Source of the DNA: Actinotalea solisilvae
GTDB lineage: Bacteria; Actinomycetota; Actinomycetes; Actinomycetales; Cellulomonadaceae
NCBI RefSeq assembly: GCF_016464425.1
Contig: NZ_JADDKQ010000029.1
Location: 1 to 57,485 of the forward strand
Length of the DNA: 57,485 nt
Direction of reading: 5' to 3'
Of this stretch, positions 17,253-24,487 are shown one piece after another. The stretch's first letter is position 1; each line of letters begins with the position of its first letter. The notes under the pieces are model-generated. The model worked only from the letters and a program-made list of their open reading frames with translations, was not told the DNA's origin and ran no database searches. Position numbers and translations under genes: made by a program.

Positions 17253-17872
17253 CCTGCCACAGCGCCGAGCGCGAAGGTCTCGACCACGGAGTGCAGCGCG
17301 GCGCCCCCCGGGCCGGCGCCGAGCTCGGAGCGCAGCAGGTGGAACGCGTCGACGGTCCACGCCGGGCCCGAGTACACCGCGAGGGCGTGCGCGAGCGTCT
17401 GCACCTGGACGACACCGGGCGCCTCGCGCCGGCGGCTCGCGGACCGCCGCGCCTGGTCGCGGACCCGGCCCACGGTGAGGTGCGCGCGGTGACGCACGCG
17501 GTCGTCGGTCCGCCCGAGGAGGTCCGCGCCGACCGCCGTCGTGCGTTCCGTGAGCGCCGTCATGGCGGCGACGTCGCCCCCGCACCCGATCCACAGCGTG
17601 CGGCGGTCGAACAGCCCCGAGCCGCGCAGCGCGAGGCCGAACGACGGGGTGACCGCCGCGACGCCGGCGAGAGCCTCGACGAATTCGAGCTCGAGGCCGT
17701 CGGGCACGCCGCCGTAGAACGCGAGGGTGAGGTGCCGGTCCGCCGCCGGCGTCCAGCGGACCGGGCCCTGCCCCTCGTCGGCGGCGGTGCCCGCGCGAGC
17801 GAGCACGAGCGCACGGTCCACGTGCTCGAGGACGGGCGGGGGCGGCAGCACCGCGACGAACAGCCGCGCCAT
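17249..17872 (-). CDS. thpR: 2'-5' RNA ligase family protein (RNA 2',3'-cyclic phosphodiesterase-like)
   Basis: 2H phosphoesterase superfamily. Two HxT motifs are present, HLTLAFYGG (about residue 55) and AHLTVGRV in the second half, the hallmark catalytic pair that acts on 2',3'-cyclic phosphate RNA ends. It starts with RLFVAVLPPP, the usual first strand. Length 207 aa, somewhat longer than the ~180 of E. coli ThpR. ATG start overlaps the stop of the methyltransferase gene by one base. The cellular substrate is unknown. Confidence 0.88.
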
Positions 17873-18756
17873 CAGCCCTCCCGGCGCCCGGCGCGGCGAG
17901 CGCGCGCGGACGCGTAGAGGCACACCGTCGCGGCGGTGGCGAGGTTGAGGGACTCGGCGCGGCCGTGGAGCGGCACGCGCACGACGGCGTCCGCGAGCGC
18001 ACGCTCGGCGGGGTCCAGCCCCCACGCCTCGTTGCCGAAGACCCACGCGGTGGGTGCCGCGAGGTCGGGGACGCCGCCGGGCGCCGCCCCCGCGACGTCG
18101 AGCAGGTCGTCGAGGTCGTGCTCGCCCGCGCCGTCCGCGGCGAGCACCGCGCAGCCCGCGCGGCGCAGTGCCGCGACCGCCTCGACGAGCGGCACGCCCG
18201 CGACCACGGGGAGGTGGAACAGCGAGCCCGCCGTCGAGCGGACCACCTTGGGGTTGTGCGGGTCGACGCTGCCCGAGCTCAGCACGACCGCGTCGGCGCC
18301 GGCCGCGTCCGCCGCGCGGATCACCGTCCCGGCGTTGCCCGGGTCGCGGACCTGGGAGAGCACCGCGACGACCCCGGGCCGCGACGCGACGACGTCGTCG
18401 AGAGCGGGCGCCGCGACGGCCAGCACGGCGACCAGGCCCTGGCCGTCCGCGCTCATCGCCTCCAGCACCTCGGGGGTGCCCGTGCGCAGCGGCACACCCC
18501 CGCGCTCCGCGTCGCCGACGATCTCCGGGTAGCGGTCGGCCGCGGGCTGCGTGACGTACAGCGCCTCGACCCGCCCGGGGGCGAACCGGACGGCCTCACG
18601 GACACCCTGCGGGCCCTCGACCAGGAAGCGCCCCTGGCGTTCGCGGACCGCACGTCCGGCCAGGGCGCGGACGGCCCGGACGCGCTCGGCGCGGGGGTTC
18701 GTGAGGTCCGCGCCACCGGCGCGAGCGGGTCCGTACGCCGGGGTCAGGTGGGCCAC
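17872..18756 (-). CDS. TrmH/SpoU family 23S rRNA 2'-O-methyltransferase
   Basis: AdoMet-dependent ribose methyltransferase with the trefoil-knot SPOUT fold. The three SpoU motifs are intact: DPGNAGTVIRAADAAGA, WVFGNEAWGLD and VPLHGRAESLNLATAATVCLY. An N-terminal substrate-binding domain precedes the knot (LVEGPQGVREAV). The target nucleotide cannot be inferred; RlmB-like and Tsr-like enzymes share this layout. Length 294 aa. GTG start at 18756 is set by a CAGACT -10 element 6 nt upstream, suggesting a leaderless mRNA. It follows the rplT terminator, so it is transcribed separately from infC-rpmI-rplT. Confidence 0.93.
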   Translation of the reverse strand: MAHLTPAYGPARAGGADLTNPRAERVRAVRALAGRAVRERQGRFLVEGPQGVREAVRFAPGRVEALYVTQPAADRYPEIVGDAERGGVPLRTGTPEVLEAMSADGQGLVAVLAVAAPALDDVVASRPGVVAVLSQVRDPGNAGTVIRAADAAGADAVVLSSGSVDPHNPKVVRSTAGSLFHLPVVAGVPLVEAVAALRRAGCAVLAADGAGEHDLDDLLDVAGAAPGGVPDLAAPTAWVFGNEAWGLDPAERALADAVVRVPLHGRAESLNLATAATVCLYASARARRAGRREG

Positions 18757-18762
18757 GGGGGA

Positions 18763-18768
18763 AGTCTG
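18763..18768 (-). promoter_or_regulatory. -10 element of the SpoU methyltransferase gene (leaderless)
   Basis: CAGACT followed by TTCCCC-type 6-nt spacing to the GTG start. The 12-base segment CAGACTTCCCCC before the start is identical to the one before the lipoprotein hydrolase gene at 31888. Confidence 0.55.
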
Positions 18769-18795
18769 CCAGGCCGTGTGTGCGGGCCGGGCACG

Positions 18796-18831
18796 ACGCA
18801 GGCCCCCGGACCGTGGTCCGGGGGCCTGCGT
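18796..18831 (-). terminator. Intrinsic terminator after rplT
   Basis: A perfect 17-bp inverted repeat, ACGCAGGCCCCCGGACC and its complement, separated by GT, lies 26 bp after the rplT stop. This extremely stable hairpin is the usual GC-rich actinobacterial terminator form; there is no long U-run. It separates the infC-rpmI-rplT transcript from the methyltransferase gene. Confidence 0.8.
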
Positions 18832-18856
18832 GCGGGGTGCTGCGAGGAGCTGCTGC

Positions 18857-19240
18857 TCAGGCGGCCGACGGCGCGTTGACGTCGGCGGGGAGCGCCTCCT
18901 TGGCGACCTGCACCAGCGCGTTGAACGCCGGGGCGTCGTTCACCGCGAGGTCGGCGAGGACGCGACGGTCCACCTCGACGCCCGCGAGCTTGAGGCCCTG
19001 GATGAGGCGGTTGTAGGTCAGCCCCTGCTCGCGGGACGCAGCGTTGATGCGCTGGATCCACAGCTTGCGGAAGTCGCCCTTGCGCGCCTTGCGGTCACGG
19101 TAGGCGTAGACGAGGGAGTGGGTGACCTGCTCCTTCGCCTTCCGGTAGAGGCGCGAGCGCTGGCCGCGGTAACCGCTGGCGCGCTCGAGGGTCGTACGGC
19201 GCTTCTTCTGGGCGTTGACTGCCCGCTTCACGCGTGCCAC
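18857..19240 (-). CDS. rplT: 50S ribosomal protein L20
   Basis: Binds 23S rRNA early in 50S assembly. The N-terminal basic extension ([20 protein letters not shown]) and the [13 protein letters not shown] core are typical. Length 127 aa. The GTG start has AAGGAG at ideal spacing. Third gene of infC-rpmI-rplT, 64 bp after rpmI, followed by a strong terminator. In several bacteria L20 represses this operon through leader RNA; no L20 target can be identified here from sequence alone. Confidence 0.98.
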   Translation of the reverse strand: MARVKRAVNAQKKRRTTLERASGYRGQRSRLYRKAKEQVTHSLVYAYRDRKARKGDFRKLWIQRINAASREQGLTYNRLIQGLKLAGVEVDRRVLADLAVNDAPAFNALVQVAKEALPADVNAPSAA

Positions 19241-19304
19241 GTGATGCTCCTTGCGTTTCGGGGCTCACAAATGGGTCCGGGCGCGCGGCGTGCGCGCCGC
19301 GGGC

Positions 19305-19499
19305 TCACTTGCCGAGCAGCTTCTTGATCTTGGGGACGTCGGCGGAGGCCACGAGCTGGTCCGAGGCGAGACGGCGCGTGCGACGGCTCGACTTGTGCTC
19401 GAACAGGTGGCGCGCGCCGGCCTGCTCCCGCATGAGCTTCCCGGTCCCCGTGATGCGGAACCGCTTCTTCGCACCACTGTGCGTCTTGTTCTTCGGCAC
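19305..19499 (-). CDS. rpmI: 50S ribosomal protein L35
   Basis: Small basic ribosomal protein. The product begins with [14 protein letters not shown] after the start and ends in KIKKLLGK, the standard L35 pattern; 64 aa, the usual size. GTG at 19499 was chosen over an ATG 18 nt upstream because L35 proteins start MPK and AGAGAG lies at suitable spacing before the GTG. Middle gene of infC-rpmI-rplT. Confidence 0.97.
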   Translation of the reverse strand: MPKNKTHSGAKKRFRITGTGKLMREQAGARHLFEHKSSRRTRRLASDQLVASADVPKIKKLLGK

Positions 19500-19570
19500 T
19501 GGTGTGCTCTCTTCCATCAGGTCGTCCCGGTCGGGACGAGGTTCACGTGCGGGCTGGGGCCCGCACCCGG

Positions 19571-20638
19571 TCAGGACGACGAGTCGTCGGTGGACTTCGT
19601 CCGGGCGGCCGGCCTGGGGGCCGGACGCGCCGGCTTGGCCGGTGCGGGCTTCGGCGCCGCGGCGGACGGCTTGGGGGCCGCCACCGGCTTCGGCGTCGCC
19701 GCAGGCTGCGGCGTCGCGGCCGGCCGTGCGGCGGGAGCCGCCTCGGCCGACGCACGCGGGGCCGCCGCACGCGGGGCCGGAGCCGCCGCGCGCGCCGCGG
19801 GTGCCGGACGCGCCGGGGCCGCGGCGGCGGGACGAGCCGCCGGACGGGGCGCCGGGGCGGCCTTCTCCGCGGCGGGGGTCGCGGTGTCCGCGGCCGGGGT
19901 CGCGGTCTCGGCGACCGGCGTCGCTGTCGCGGCGACCGGGGTCGCGGCACCGACGGCCGGGCTCGCGGCCTCGACGGCCGGGACCGCCTCGGTCTCCGCG
20001 GGGGCCGGCGTCGGCTCGGCCGCAGGGGCGGTCCGGGCGGGCGCGGCTGCGGGGACCTGCTCCTGCGCGGGCGCGTCCGCCGCGTCGCGCTCCCGCCGTC
20101 GCTGCTGCTGCTCGGCCTTGGCGTCGGCCTTCTTCTTGGTCGGGCCGAGCACCATGATCATGTTGCGGCCGTCCTGCTTCGGCATGCTCTCGATGAAGCC
20201 GAGCTCGACGACGTCGTCAGCGAGGCGCTGCAGGAGGCGCACGCCCATCTCCGGGCGCGACTGCTCGCGACCGCGGAACATGATCATGACCTTGACCTTG
20301 TCCCCGGCCTTGAGGAAGCGCTCGACGTGGCCCTTCTTGGTGCCGTAGTCGTGCGGGTCGATCTTCAGGCGGAAGCGGATCTCCTTGAGGACCGTGTTGG
20401 CCTGGTTCCGGCGCGCCTCACGGGCCTTCATGTCGGCCTCGTACTTGAACTTGCCGTAGTCCATGAGCTTGCAGACCGGGGGCCTGGCGTCAGGGGCCAC
20501 CTCGACGAGGTCGAGGTCCGCCTCCTGGGCAAGACGAAGGGCGTCCTCCACGCGGACGATGCCGACCTGCTCGCCGTTGGGGCCGACCAGTCGGACCTCG
20601 GCGACGCGGATCCGATCGTTGATGCGGGGCTCGCTGAT
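19571..20638 (-). CDS. infC: Translation initiation factor IF-3 with a long Ala/Pro-rich C-terminal tail
   Basis: Binds the 30S subunit and checks the initiation codon. The IF3 core covers about residues 1-175: [19 protein letters not shown] (N domain), the [17 protein letters not shown] linker/C-domain entry, and [13 protein letters not shown] near the core end. The tail of about 170 residues is Ala/Pro/Thr-rich and includes four heptad-like ATPxAxx repeats. The start is an ATC at 20638: AGGAG lies 6 nt upstream and no ATG or GTG is suitably placed, while IF3 genes are known to use AUU/AUC for autoregulation. The tail's role is unknown. Confidence 0.93.
   Translation of the reverse strand: MSEPRINDRIRVAEVRLVGPNGEQVGIVRVEDALRLAQEADLDLVEVAPDARPPVCKLMDYGKFKYEADMKAREARRNQANTVLKEIRFRLKIDPHDYGTKKGHVERFLKAGDKVKVMIMFRGREQSRPEMGVRLLQRLADDVVELGFIESMPKQDGRNMIMVLGPTKKKADAKAEQQQRRRERDAADAPAQEQVPAAAPARTAPAAEPTPAPAETEAVPAVEAASPAVGAATPVAATATPVAETATPAADTATPAAEKAAPAPRPAARPAAAAPARPAPAARAAAPAPRAAAPRASAEAAPAARPAATPQPAATPKPVAAPKPSAAAPKPAPAKPARPAPRPAARTKSTDDSSS
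19862..19949 (-). repeat. 21-bp coding repeats in the infC tail
   Basis: Four consecutive heptapeptide units, [21 protein letters not shown] and ATPAAEK, are encoded by an imperfect 21-bp tandem repeat in the 3' part of infC. Boundaries are approximate. Such repeats can vary in copy number between strains. Confidence 0.6.
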
Positions 20639-20643
20639 GTGCT

Positions 20644-20650
20644 GCTCCTC
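20644..20650 (-). promoter_or_regulatory. infC ribosome binding site
   Basis: GAGGAG on the minus strand lies 6 nt before the ATC codon at 20638. It is one of the best Shine-Dalgarno sites in the window and is the main reason for placing the infC start at a non-canonical codon. Confidence 0.75.
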
Positions 20651-20671
20651 GTACTCGTGGTGGGACCTCGA

Positions 20672-20713
20672 GCAACGAAGAAGGCCCCCGCTGCTGAGCA
20701 CACGCGGAGGCCT
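20672..20713 (-). terminator. Terminator-like hairpin in the infC leader (candidate attenuator)
   Basis: On the minus strand AGGCCTCCGC (20713-20704) pairs over 10 bp, with one G-U, with GCGGGGGCCT (20691-20682) across a 12-nt loop, and TTCTTCGTT follows. This looks like an intrinsic terminator and lies upstream of the infC start within the probable leader, so it could cause premature termination. Confidence 0.65.
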
Positions 20714-20917
20714 GCGTCCGACGGCACCACCCGCCCCGGCGAACCGGAGGCACGGGCGACACCAGGCCGCGACGTCACCATCACGACCCTCGGACCGGGA
20801 CCTGGCTCCTGTCGGCCGCACGAGGCGACCCGTCGGGGCTCAGGTGGGATCTGCTCCACTTGTGCACCGGCTCGTCCCACCTGCACGCAGGCAGGGCTCA
20901 CCGGTTGGTCGGGGTCC

Positions 20918-20923
20918 ACGATA
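20918..20923 (-). promoter_or_regulatory. Putative -10 of the infC-rpmI-rplT operon
   Basis: TATCGT on the minus strand would start transcription near 20910, giving a leader of roughly 270 nt before infC. No convincing -35 is seen, so confidence is limited. Confidence 0.4.
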
Positions 20924-20982
20924 CCACCCGTCCCCAGGACCGGTGCGTGGCGACCGCCACCGGCGCCACGTCGCTAGCGAAA

Positions 20983-21013
20983 CTTGAACCGTTCCAGAAA
21001 ACGCTGCCATGAT
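20983..21013 (+). promoter_or_regulatory. furA promoter with FurA-type operator
   Basis: TTGAAC (20984-20989), an 18-nt spacer and CATGAT (21008-21013) form a good promoter, with the ATG 6 nt after the -10. A 15-bp near-perfect palindrome, CTTGAACCGTTCCAG (20983-20997, one mismatched pair), covers the -35. It resembles the FurA/FurS sites described upstream of furA-katG/catC genes in mycobacteria and streptomycetes, so autoregulation is likely. Confidence 0.65.
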
Positions 21014-21019
21014 CGCCGC

Positions 21020-21430
21020 ATGGAGAGCCAGACCCTGCGCGACGCCGGCCTGCGCGTCACGGCGCAGCGGACGGCCGTGCTGGAGGCCGTCGGGCGCCTG
21101 CCCCACGCGACCGCCGACGCGGTCCTCGCCGAGGTCCGGACCAGCCTGCCGACCGTCTCGGTGCAGGCCGTGTACGACGTGCTGCACGCGCTCGCCGGTG
21201 CCGGCCTGCTGCGGCGCATCGAGCCCGCGGGCCACCCGGCGCGCTACGAGCGCCGCGTCGCCGACAACCACCACCACGTCGTGTGCCGCGGCTGCGGCGC
21301 GATCGACGACGTCGACTGCGCCGTCGGCCCGTCGCCCTGCCTGACCCCGTCCTCGACCAGCGGCTTCACGGTCGAGACGGCCGAGGTCACCTACTGGGGC
21401 CTGTGCCCCGCCTGCCAGGGCGCCGCCTGA
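21020..21430 (+). CDS. furA: Fur family transcriptional repressor, FurA/peroxide type
   Basis: Metal-dependent repressor linked to catalase. The N-terminal winged helix includes LRVTAQRTAVLEAVG and a recognition region SVQAVYDVLHAL. Metal ligands: the HHH cluster in NHHHVVCRGCG and a second CxxC near the C-terminus (GLCPACQ), so a structural zinc site is complete. Length 136 aa. ATG at 21020 fits a leaderless start behind the CATGAT -10; a TTG at 20984 would lie inside the operator. It lies 96 bp upstream of katA in the same direction, the usual FurA-catalase pair. Confidence 0.93.
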   Translation: MESQTLRDAGLRVTAQRTAVLEAVGRLPHATADAVLAEVRTSLPTVSVQAVYDVLHALAGAGLLRRIEPAGHPARYERRVADNHHHVVCRGCGAIDDVDCAVGPSPCLTPSSTSGFTVETAEVTYWGLCPACQGAA

Positions 21431-21526
21431 CGCCCGACCCCACCTGACCACCCGGCCCACGGCGCACGCCGCGGGTCGGCCCCGCCGCGCCCGCACCCCG
21501 GGTCCGGCACGACCGGAAGGACCCCC

Positions 21527-23023
21527 GTGACGCCGTTCACCACCACCACCGCCGGCGCGCCCGTCGCCTCGGACGCCCACGCCCTCACCGTCGGCGCCGA
21601 CGGGCCGATCGTCCTGCACGACCACTACCTCGTCGAGAAGCTCGCGCAGTTCAACCGCGAGCGGGTGCCCGAGCGCGTCGTCCACGCCAAGGGCGGTGGC
21701 GCGTTCGGCACGTTCACGACGACGCAGGACGTCAGCCGGTTCACGCGGGCCGCGCTCTTCCAGCCGGGCGTGCGGACCGAGATGCTCGCGCGCTTCTCGA
21801 CGGTCGCGGGCGAGAACGGCTCGCCCGACACGTGGCGCGACCCCCGCGGCTTCGCGCTGAAGTTCTACACGACCGAGGGCAACTACGACCTGGTCGGCAA
21901 CAACACGCCCGTCTTCTTCATCCGCGACGGCATCAAGTTCCCCGACTTCATCCACTCCCAGAAGCGGCTGCCGGGTTCCCACCTGCGCGACAACGACATG
22001 CAGTGGGACTTCTGGACGCTCTCCCCCGAGTCCGCGCACCAGGTCACGTGGCTCATGGGGGACCGTGGCCTGCCCGCCTCGTGGCGGCACATGGACGGGT
22101 TCGGCTCGCACACGTACCAGTGGATCAACGCCCAGGGCGAGCGCTTCTGGGTCAAGTACCACCTCCGCACGAACCAGGGGATCCGGAACCTCACCGCCGA
22201 CGAGGCCTCGCAGCTCGCCGGCTCCGACGCCGACGTGCACATCCGCGACCTGCACGAGGCCATCGACGGCGGCGACTTCCCGTCGTGGACGCTGTCCGTC
22301 CAGGTCATGCCCTACGCGGACGCGCCCGGCTACCGCTTCAACCCCTTCGACCTGACGAAGGTGTGGCCGCACGCCGACTACCCGCTCATCGAGGTGGGGA
22401 CCATGGAGCTGAACCGCAACCCGGAGAACTACTTCGCGCAGATCGAGCAGGCGACCTTCGCGCCGTCGAACTTCGTGCCGGGCATCGCCGCGAGCCCCGA
22501 CAAGATGCTGCTCGCGCGGATCTTCTCCTACGCCGACGCGCACCGGTACCGCGTGGGCACGAACCACGCGCAGCTCCCGGTCAACGCCCCGCACGCCGCG
22601 CCCGTGCACTCCTCCGCGCAGGACGGCGCCGCGCGGTACGTCTTCGACGCGCCCGACGTCCCCGTCTACGCGCCCAACTCGCGCGGCGGGGCGCACGCCG
22701 ACCCGGCGCGCGCGGGCGAGTCCGGCTGGGAGTCGGACGGCGCCATGGTCCGCGCCGCGTCGACGCTGCACCCGCAGGACGACGACTTCGGCCAGGCGGG
22801 CACGCTCTACCGCGAGGTGTTCGACGACGCCGCACGCGCCCGCTTCCTCGACACGATCACCGGCCACGTGGGCGGGGTGCGCAGCGCGGACATCCGGGAG
22901 CGCGCGATCGCCTACTGGACGCAGGTCGACGCCGGGCTCGGTTCGGCTCTGCGCGCCACCCTCGCGGGCACGGCGCCGTTCGAGACCGGTCAGCCCGCGA
23001 CGTCGGCGCTGCCCGTCCGCTGA
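21527..23023 (+). CDS. katA: Catalase, monofunctional haem type
   Basis: Decomposes hydrogen peroxide to water and oxygen in the cytoplasm. The distal histidine is H53 in [13 protein letters not shown], the distal asparagine is N126 in VGNNTPVFF, and the proximal haem ligand is Y335 in [14 protein letters not shown]. The 498-aa length puts it in the small-subunit clade. GTG start at 21527 has GGAAGG 7 nt upstream. A hairpin after the stop may terminate the furA-katA transcript. Repression by the upstream FurA is inferred from arrangement. Confidence 0.96.
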   Translation: MTPFTTTTAGAPVASDAHALTVGADGPIVLHDHYLVEKLAQFNRERVPERVVHAKGGGAFGTFTTTQDVSRFTRAALFQPGVRTEMLARFSTVAGENGSPDTWRDPRGFALKFYTTEGNYDLVGNNTPVFFIRDGIKFPDFIHSQKRLPGSHLRDNDMQWDFWTLSPESAHQVTWLMGDRGLPASWRHMDGFGSHTYQWINAQGERFWVKYHLRTNQGIRNLTADEASQLAGSDADVHIRDLHEAIDGGDFPSWTLSVQVMPYADAPGYRFNPFDLTKVWPHADYPLIEVGTMELNRNPENYFAQIEQATFAPSNFVPGIAASPDKMLLARIFSYADAHRYRVGTNHAQLPVNAPHAAPVHSSAQDGAARYVFDAPDVPVYAPNSRGGAHADPARAGESGWESDGAMVRAASTLHPQDDDFGQAGTLYREVFDDAARARFLDTITGHVGGVRSADIRERAIAYWTQVDAGLGSALRATLAGTAPFETGQPATSALPVR

Positions 23024-23047
23024 CGGAGAGCCGCCCAGACGGCACCC

Positions 23048-23087
23048 GCGGGGCCCGGCCCGGACACGCGTCCGGGTTGGGCCCCGC
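23048..23087 (+). terminator. Hairpin after katA, probable terminator
   Basis: Two 18-nt arms, GCGGGGCCCGGCCCGGAC (23048-23065) and GTCCGGGTTGGGCCCCGC (23070-23087), pair fully if two G-U pairs are allowed, with a 4-nt loop. It lies 24 bp after the katA stop and 20 bp before the next gene. There is no U-run. Confidence 0.7.
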
Positions 23088-23107
23088 GCCGATGAGAGGA
23101 TCGACGC

Positions 23108-23494
23108 ATGAGTCAGCCCGACCCGAGCGCACCGACCGCGACCACGCCCGACCCGACCGACGGCGCGCTGCGCGACATCGCCGAGGTCAACGCGGTCGAG
23201 GTCATCACGACCGCGGCGGTCCACCTCATGAGTGCGGCGGCGGTGAAGTGCGGCCTCAGCCCCGACACCGCCACGGTCCGCGGCGGGGACCTCACCGACC
23301 TCGACGAGGCGCGCAAGCTCATCACCGCGCTGGCCGGGCTCGTCACCGCGAGCGCGCCCGACATCGGCAACCAGCACGCCCGGTCGCTGCGCGACGGCCT
23401 GCGCTCGCTCCAGCTCGCCTTCCGCGAGGCGTCGCCGATCCCGGACGCGCCGGGCGAGGGTCCGGGCGAGAAGCTCACGGGCCCGGTGCGCTGA
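23108..23494 (+). CDS. DUF1844 family protein
   Basis: Small cytoplasmic protein of 128 aa. The middle segment VITTAAVHLMSAAAVKCGLSPD, followed by DLDEARKLITALAGLVTA and a C-terminal RSLRDGLRSLQLAFREAS helix, is the DUF1844 pattern that in actinobacteria is often encoded close to infC-rpmI-rplT; the biochemical function is not known. The ATG start has GAGAGGA 7-8 nt upstream. It stands alone between a hairpin and a new promoter. Confidence 0.85.
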   Translation: MSQPDPSAPTATTPDPTDGALRDIAEVNAVEVITTAAVHLMSAAAVKCGLSPDTATVRGGDLTDLDEARKLITALAGLVTASAPDIGNQHARSLRDGLRSLQLAFREASPIPDAPGEGPGEKLTGPVR

Positions 23495-23542
23495 GCCGGT
23501 GACCGCCACGCGGACCCGGGTCACGCCGCGCGACGACTCTCC

Positions 23543-23548
23543 TATCCT
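23543..23548 (+). promoter_or_regulatory. -10 element of the coiled-coil membrane protein gene (leaderless)
   Basis: TATCCT ends 6 nt before the ATG at 23555. No Shine-Dalgarno site is present, consistent with a leaderless mRNA. Confidence 0.55.
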
Positions 23549-23554
23549 GGCGGC

Positions 23555-24487
23555 ATGACCGACCCGCCGACGGCCGAGACGCGCGCGCCCGAGCCGCCCG
23601 CCCGGGGCCGGCTCGCGCGCGTGCTGCGCCAGCGGCGCCCGGCACCGGCTGCGCCCACCCGGGTCTTGGCGGGTCCGACGGCGACGGGTGCGCCCCCCGG
23701 GTCGGACCACGGGGCGTCGACCAGCTCAGCTCCGACCAGCTCGGCGGCGACCAGCCCGGCGCCGACCAGCCCGGCCGCGACCAGCCCGGCGGCGACGACC
23801 GCGGCCGCGACCACCGCGGGCGCGACGCGGACGACGACCCTGCCCACCTCGACGTCGTCCTCGGCGGCCGCAGGCCCCGCGGCCTCGGTCGTCCCGGGTG
23901 CCACCGCCGCTCCGGGCGTCACCACCCCGCCCGGGGCACCGACCGCGCCGACCGAGGCCGAGCGCGCCGCGCGGCGGTCGCGCCGCCGTCGGGCCGTGAT
24001 CGTCGGCGTGCTCGTGCTCCTGCTCCTGCTCGTCGGCGCGGCGGCCGTGTACCTCTACCGCGCGACGGCGGCGTGGGAGGACCGCGCCGAGGAGTACCGG
24101 CAGGCGGCGGAGGGCCTCGGCGGCACGCTGGCCACCACCCAGGCGGAGCTCGAGGGTGCGCGGGCCGAGCTGGAGGGCGTGCGCGCCCAGCTCGCGACCG
24201 CGAACGAGCGCATCGTCGAGCTCGCGGACGAGAAGGCCCAGCTCGGCGACGACCGCGAGGTGCAGCGCCAGCTCGTCGACTACCAGCAGCGGGTCTCCGA
24301 GGCCGCCGGCACCGTCGCCCTCGCGCTCGACCAGTGCGTCCAGGGGCAGGACCAGCTCATCGGCTACCTCCGCAACGCCTCGCAGTACGACCCGGTCGAG
24401 CTCGAGCGCTTCGGCCAGGACGTCCAGGCCCTGTGCCAGCAGGCGACCGACGCGAACGCCGCGCTGCAGCGGGAGCTCGCCGGATGA
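23555..24487 (+). CDS. Membrane-anchored coiled-coil protein with low-complexity N-terminus
   Basis: Not assigned to a family. The first ~145 residues are Pro/Ala/Thr/Ser-rich and probably disordered; part is encoded by 15-bp tandem repeats. A basic patch (RRSRRRRA) precedes one transmembrane helix (about residues 149-170). The C-terminal ~140 residues begin with a coiled coil (LEGARAELEGVRAQLATANE) and contain two cysteines (DQCVQG, ALCQQA), which could pair outside the membrane. Positive-inside reasoning puts the coiled coil on the outside. It overlaps the following protease gene by 4 nt (ATGA), so the two products probably work together. Confidence 0.75.
   Translation: MTDPPTAETRAPEPPARGRLARVLRQRRPAPAAPTRVLAGPTATGAPPGSDHGASTSSAPTSSAATSPAPTSPAATSPAATTAAATTAGATRTTTLPTSTSSSAAAGPAASVVPGATAAPGVTTPPGAPTAPTEAERAARRSRRRRAVIVGVLVLLLLLVGAAAVYLYRATAAWEDRAEEYRQAAEGLGGTLATTQAELEGARAELEGVRAQLATANERIVELADEKAQLGDDREVQRQLVDYQQRVSEAAGTVALALDQCVQGQDQLIGYLRNASQYDPVELERFGQDVQALCQQATDANAALQRELAG
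23721..23825 (+). repeat. 15-bp tandem repeats in coding sequence
   Basis: Seven consecutive 15-bp units start at 23721. The first five are close copies of CCAGCCCGGCGGCGA; the last two are degenerate. The period is a multiple of three and encodes TSPAA-type pentapeptides, so copy-number change would keep the frame. It is not a CRISPR array. Confidence 0.85.

Larger units (their letters stand above)
20639..21019. other. Divergent intergenic region infC/furA
   Basis: About 380 bp with no supported protein gene. From 20910 down to 20639 it is the probable long 5' leader of infC-rpmI-rplT, with the attenuator-like hairpin near its end. From 20983 to 21019 it holds the furA promoter and operator. 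Confidence 0.7.

Noticed and set aside
18796..18831. Perfect 17-bp palindrome as an IS target or attachment site
   Set aside because: It is simply explained as the rplT terminator; no mobile-element genes are near.
20638..20821. ATG at 20821 as infC start
   Set aside because: It would add 61 residues without IF3 similarity and include the attenuator-like hairpin in the coding region.
20428..20919. 163-codon frame starting near the infC transcription start
   Set aside because: It runs out of frame through infC; the infC frame has the conserved protein and the better ribosome binding site.
23721..23825. Short regular repeats as a CRISPR array
   Set aside because: The 15-bp units are contiguous with no spacers, in frame and coding.
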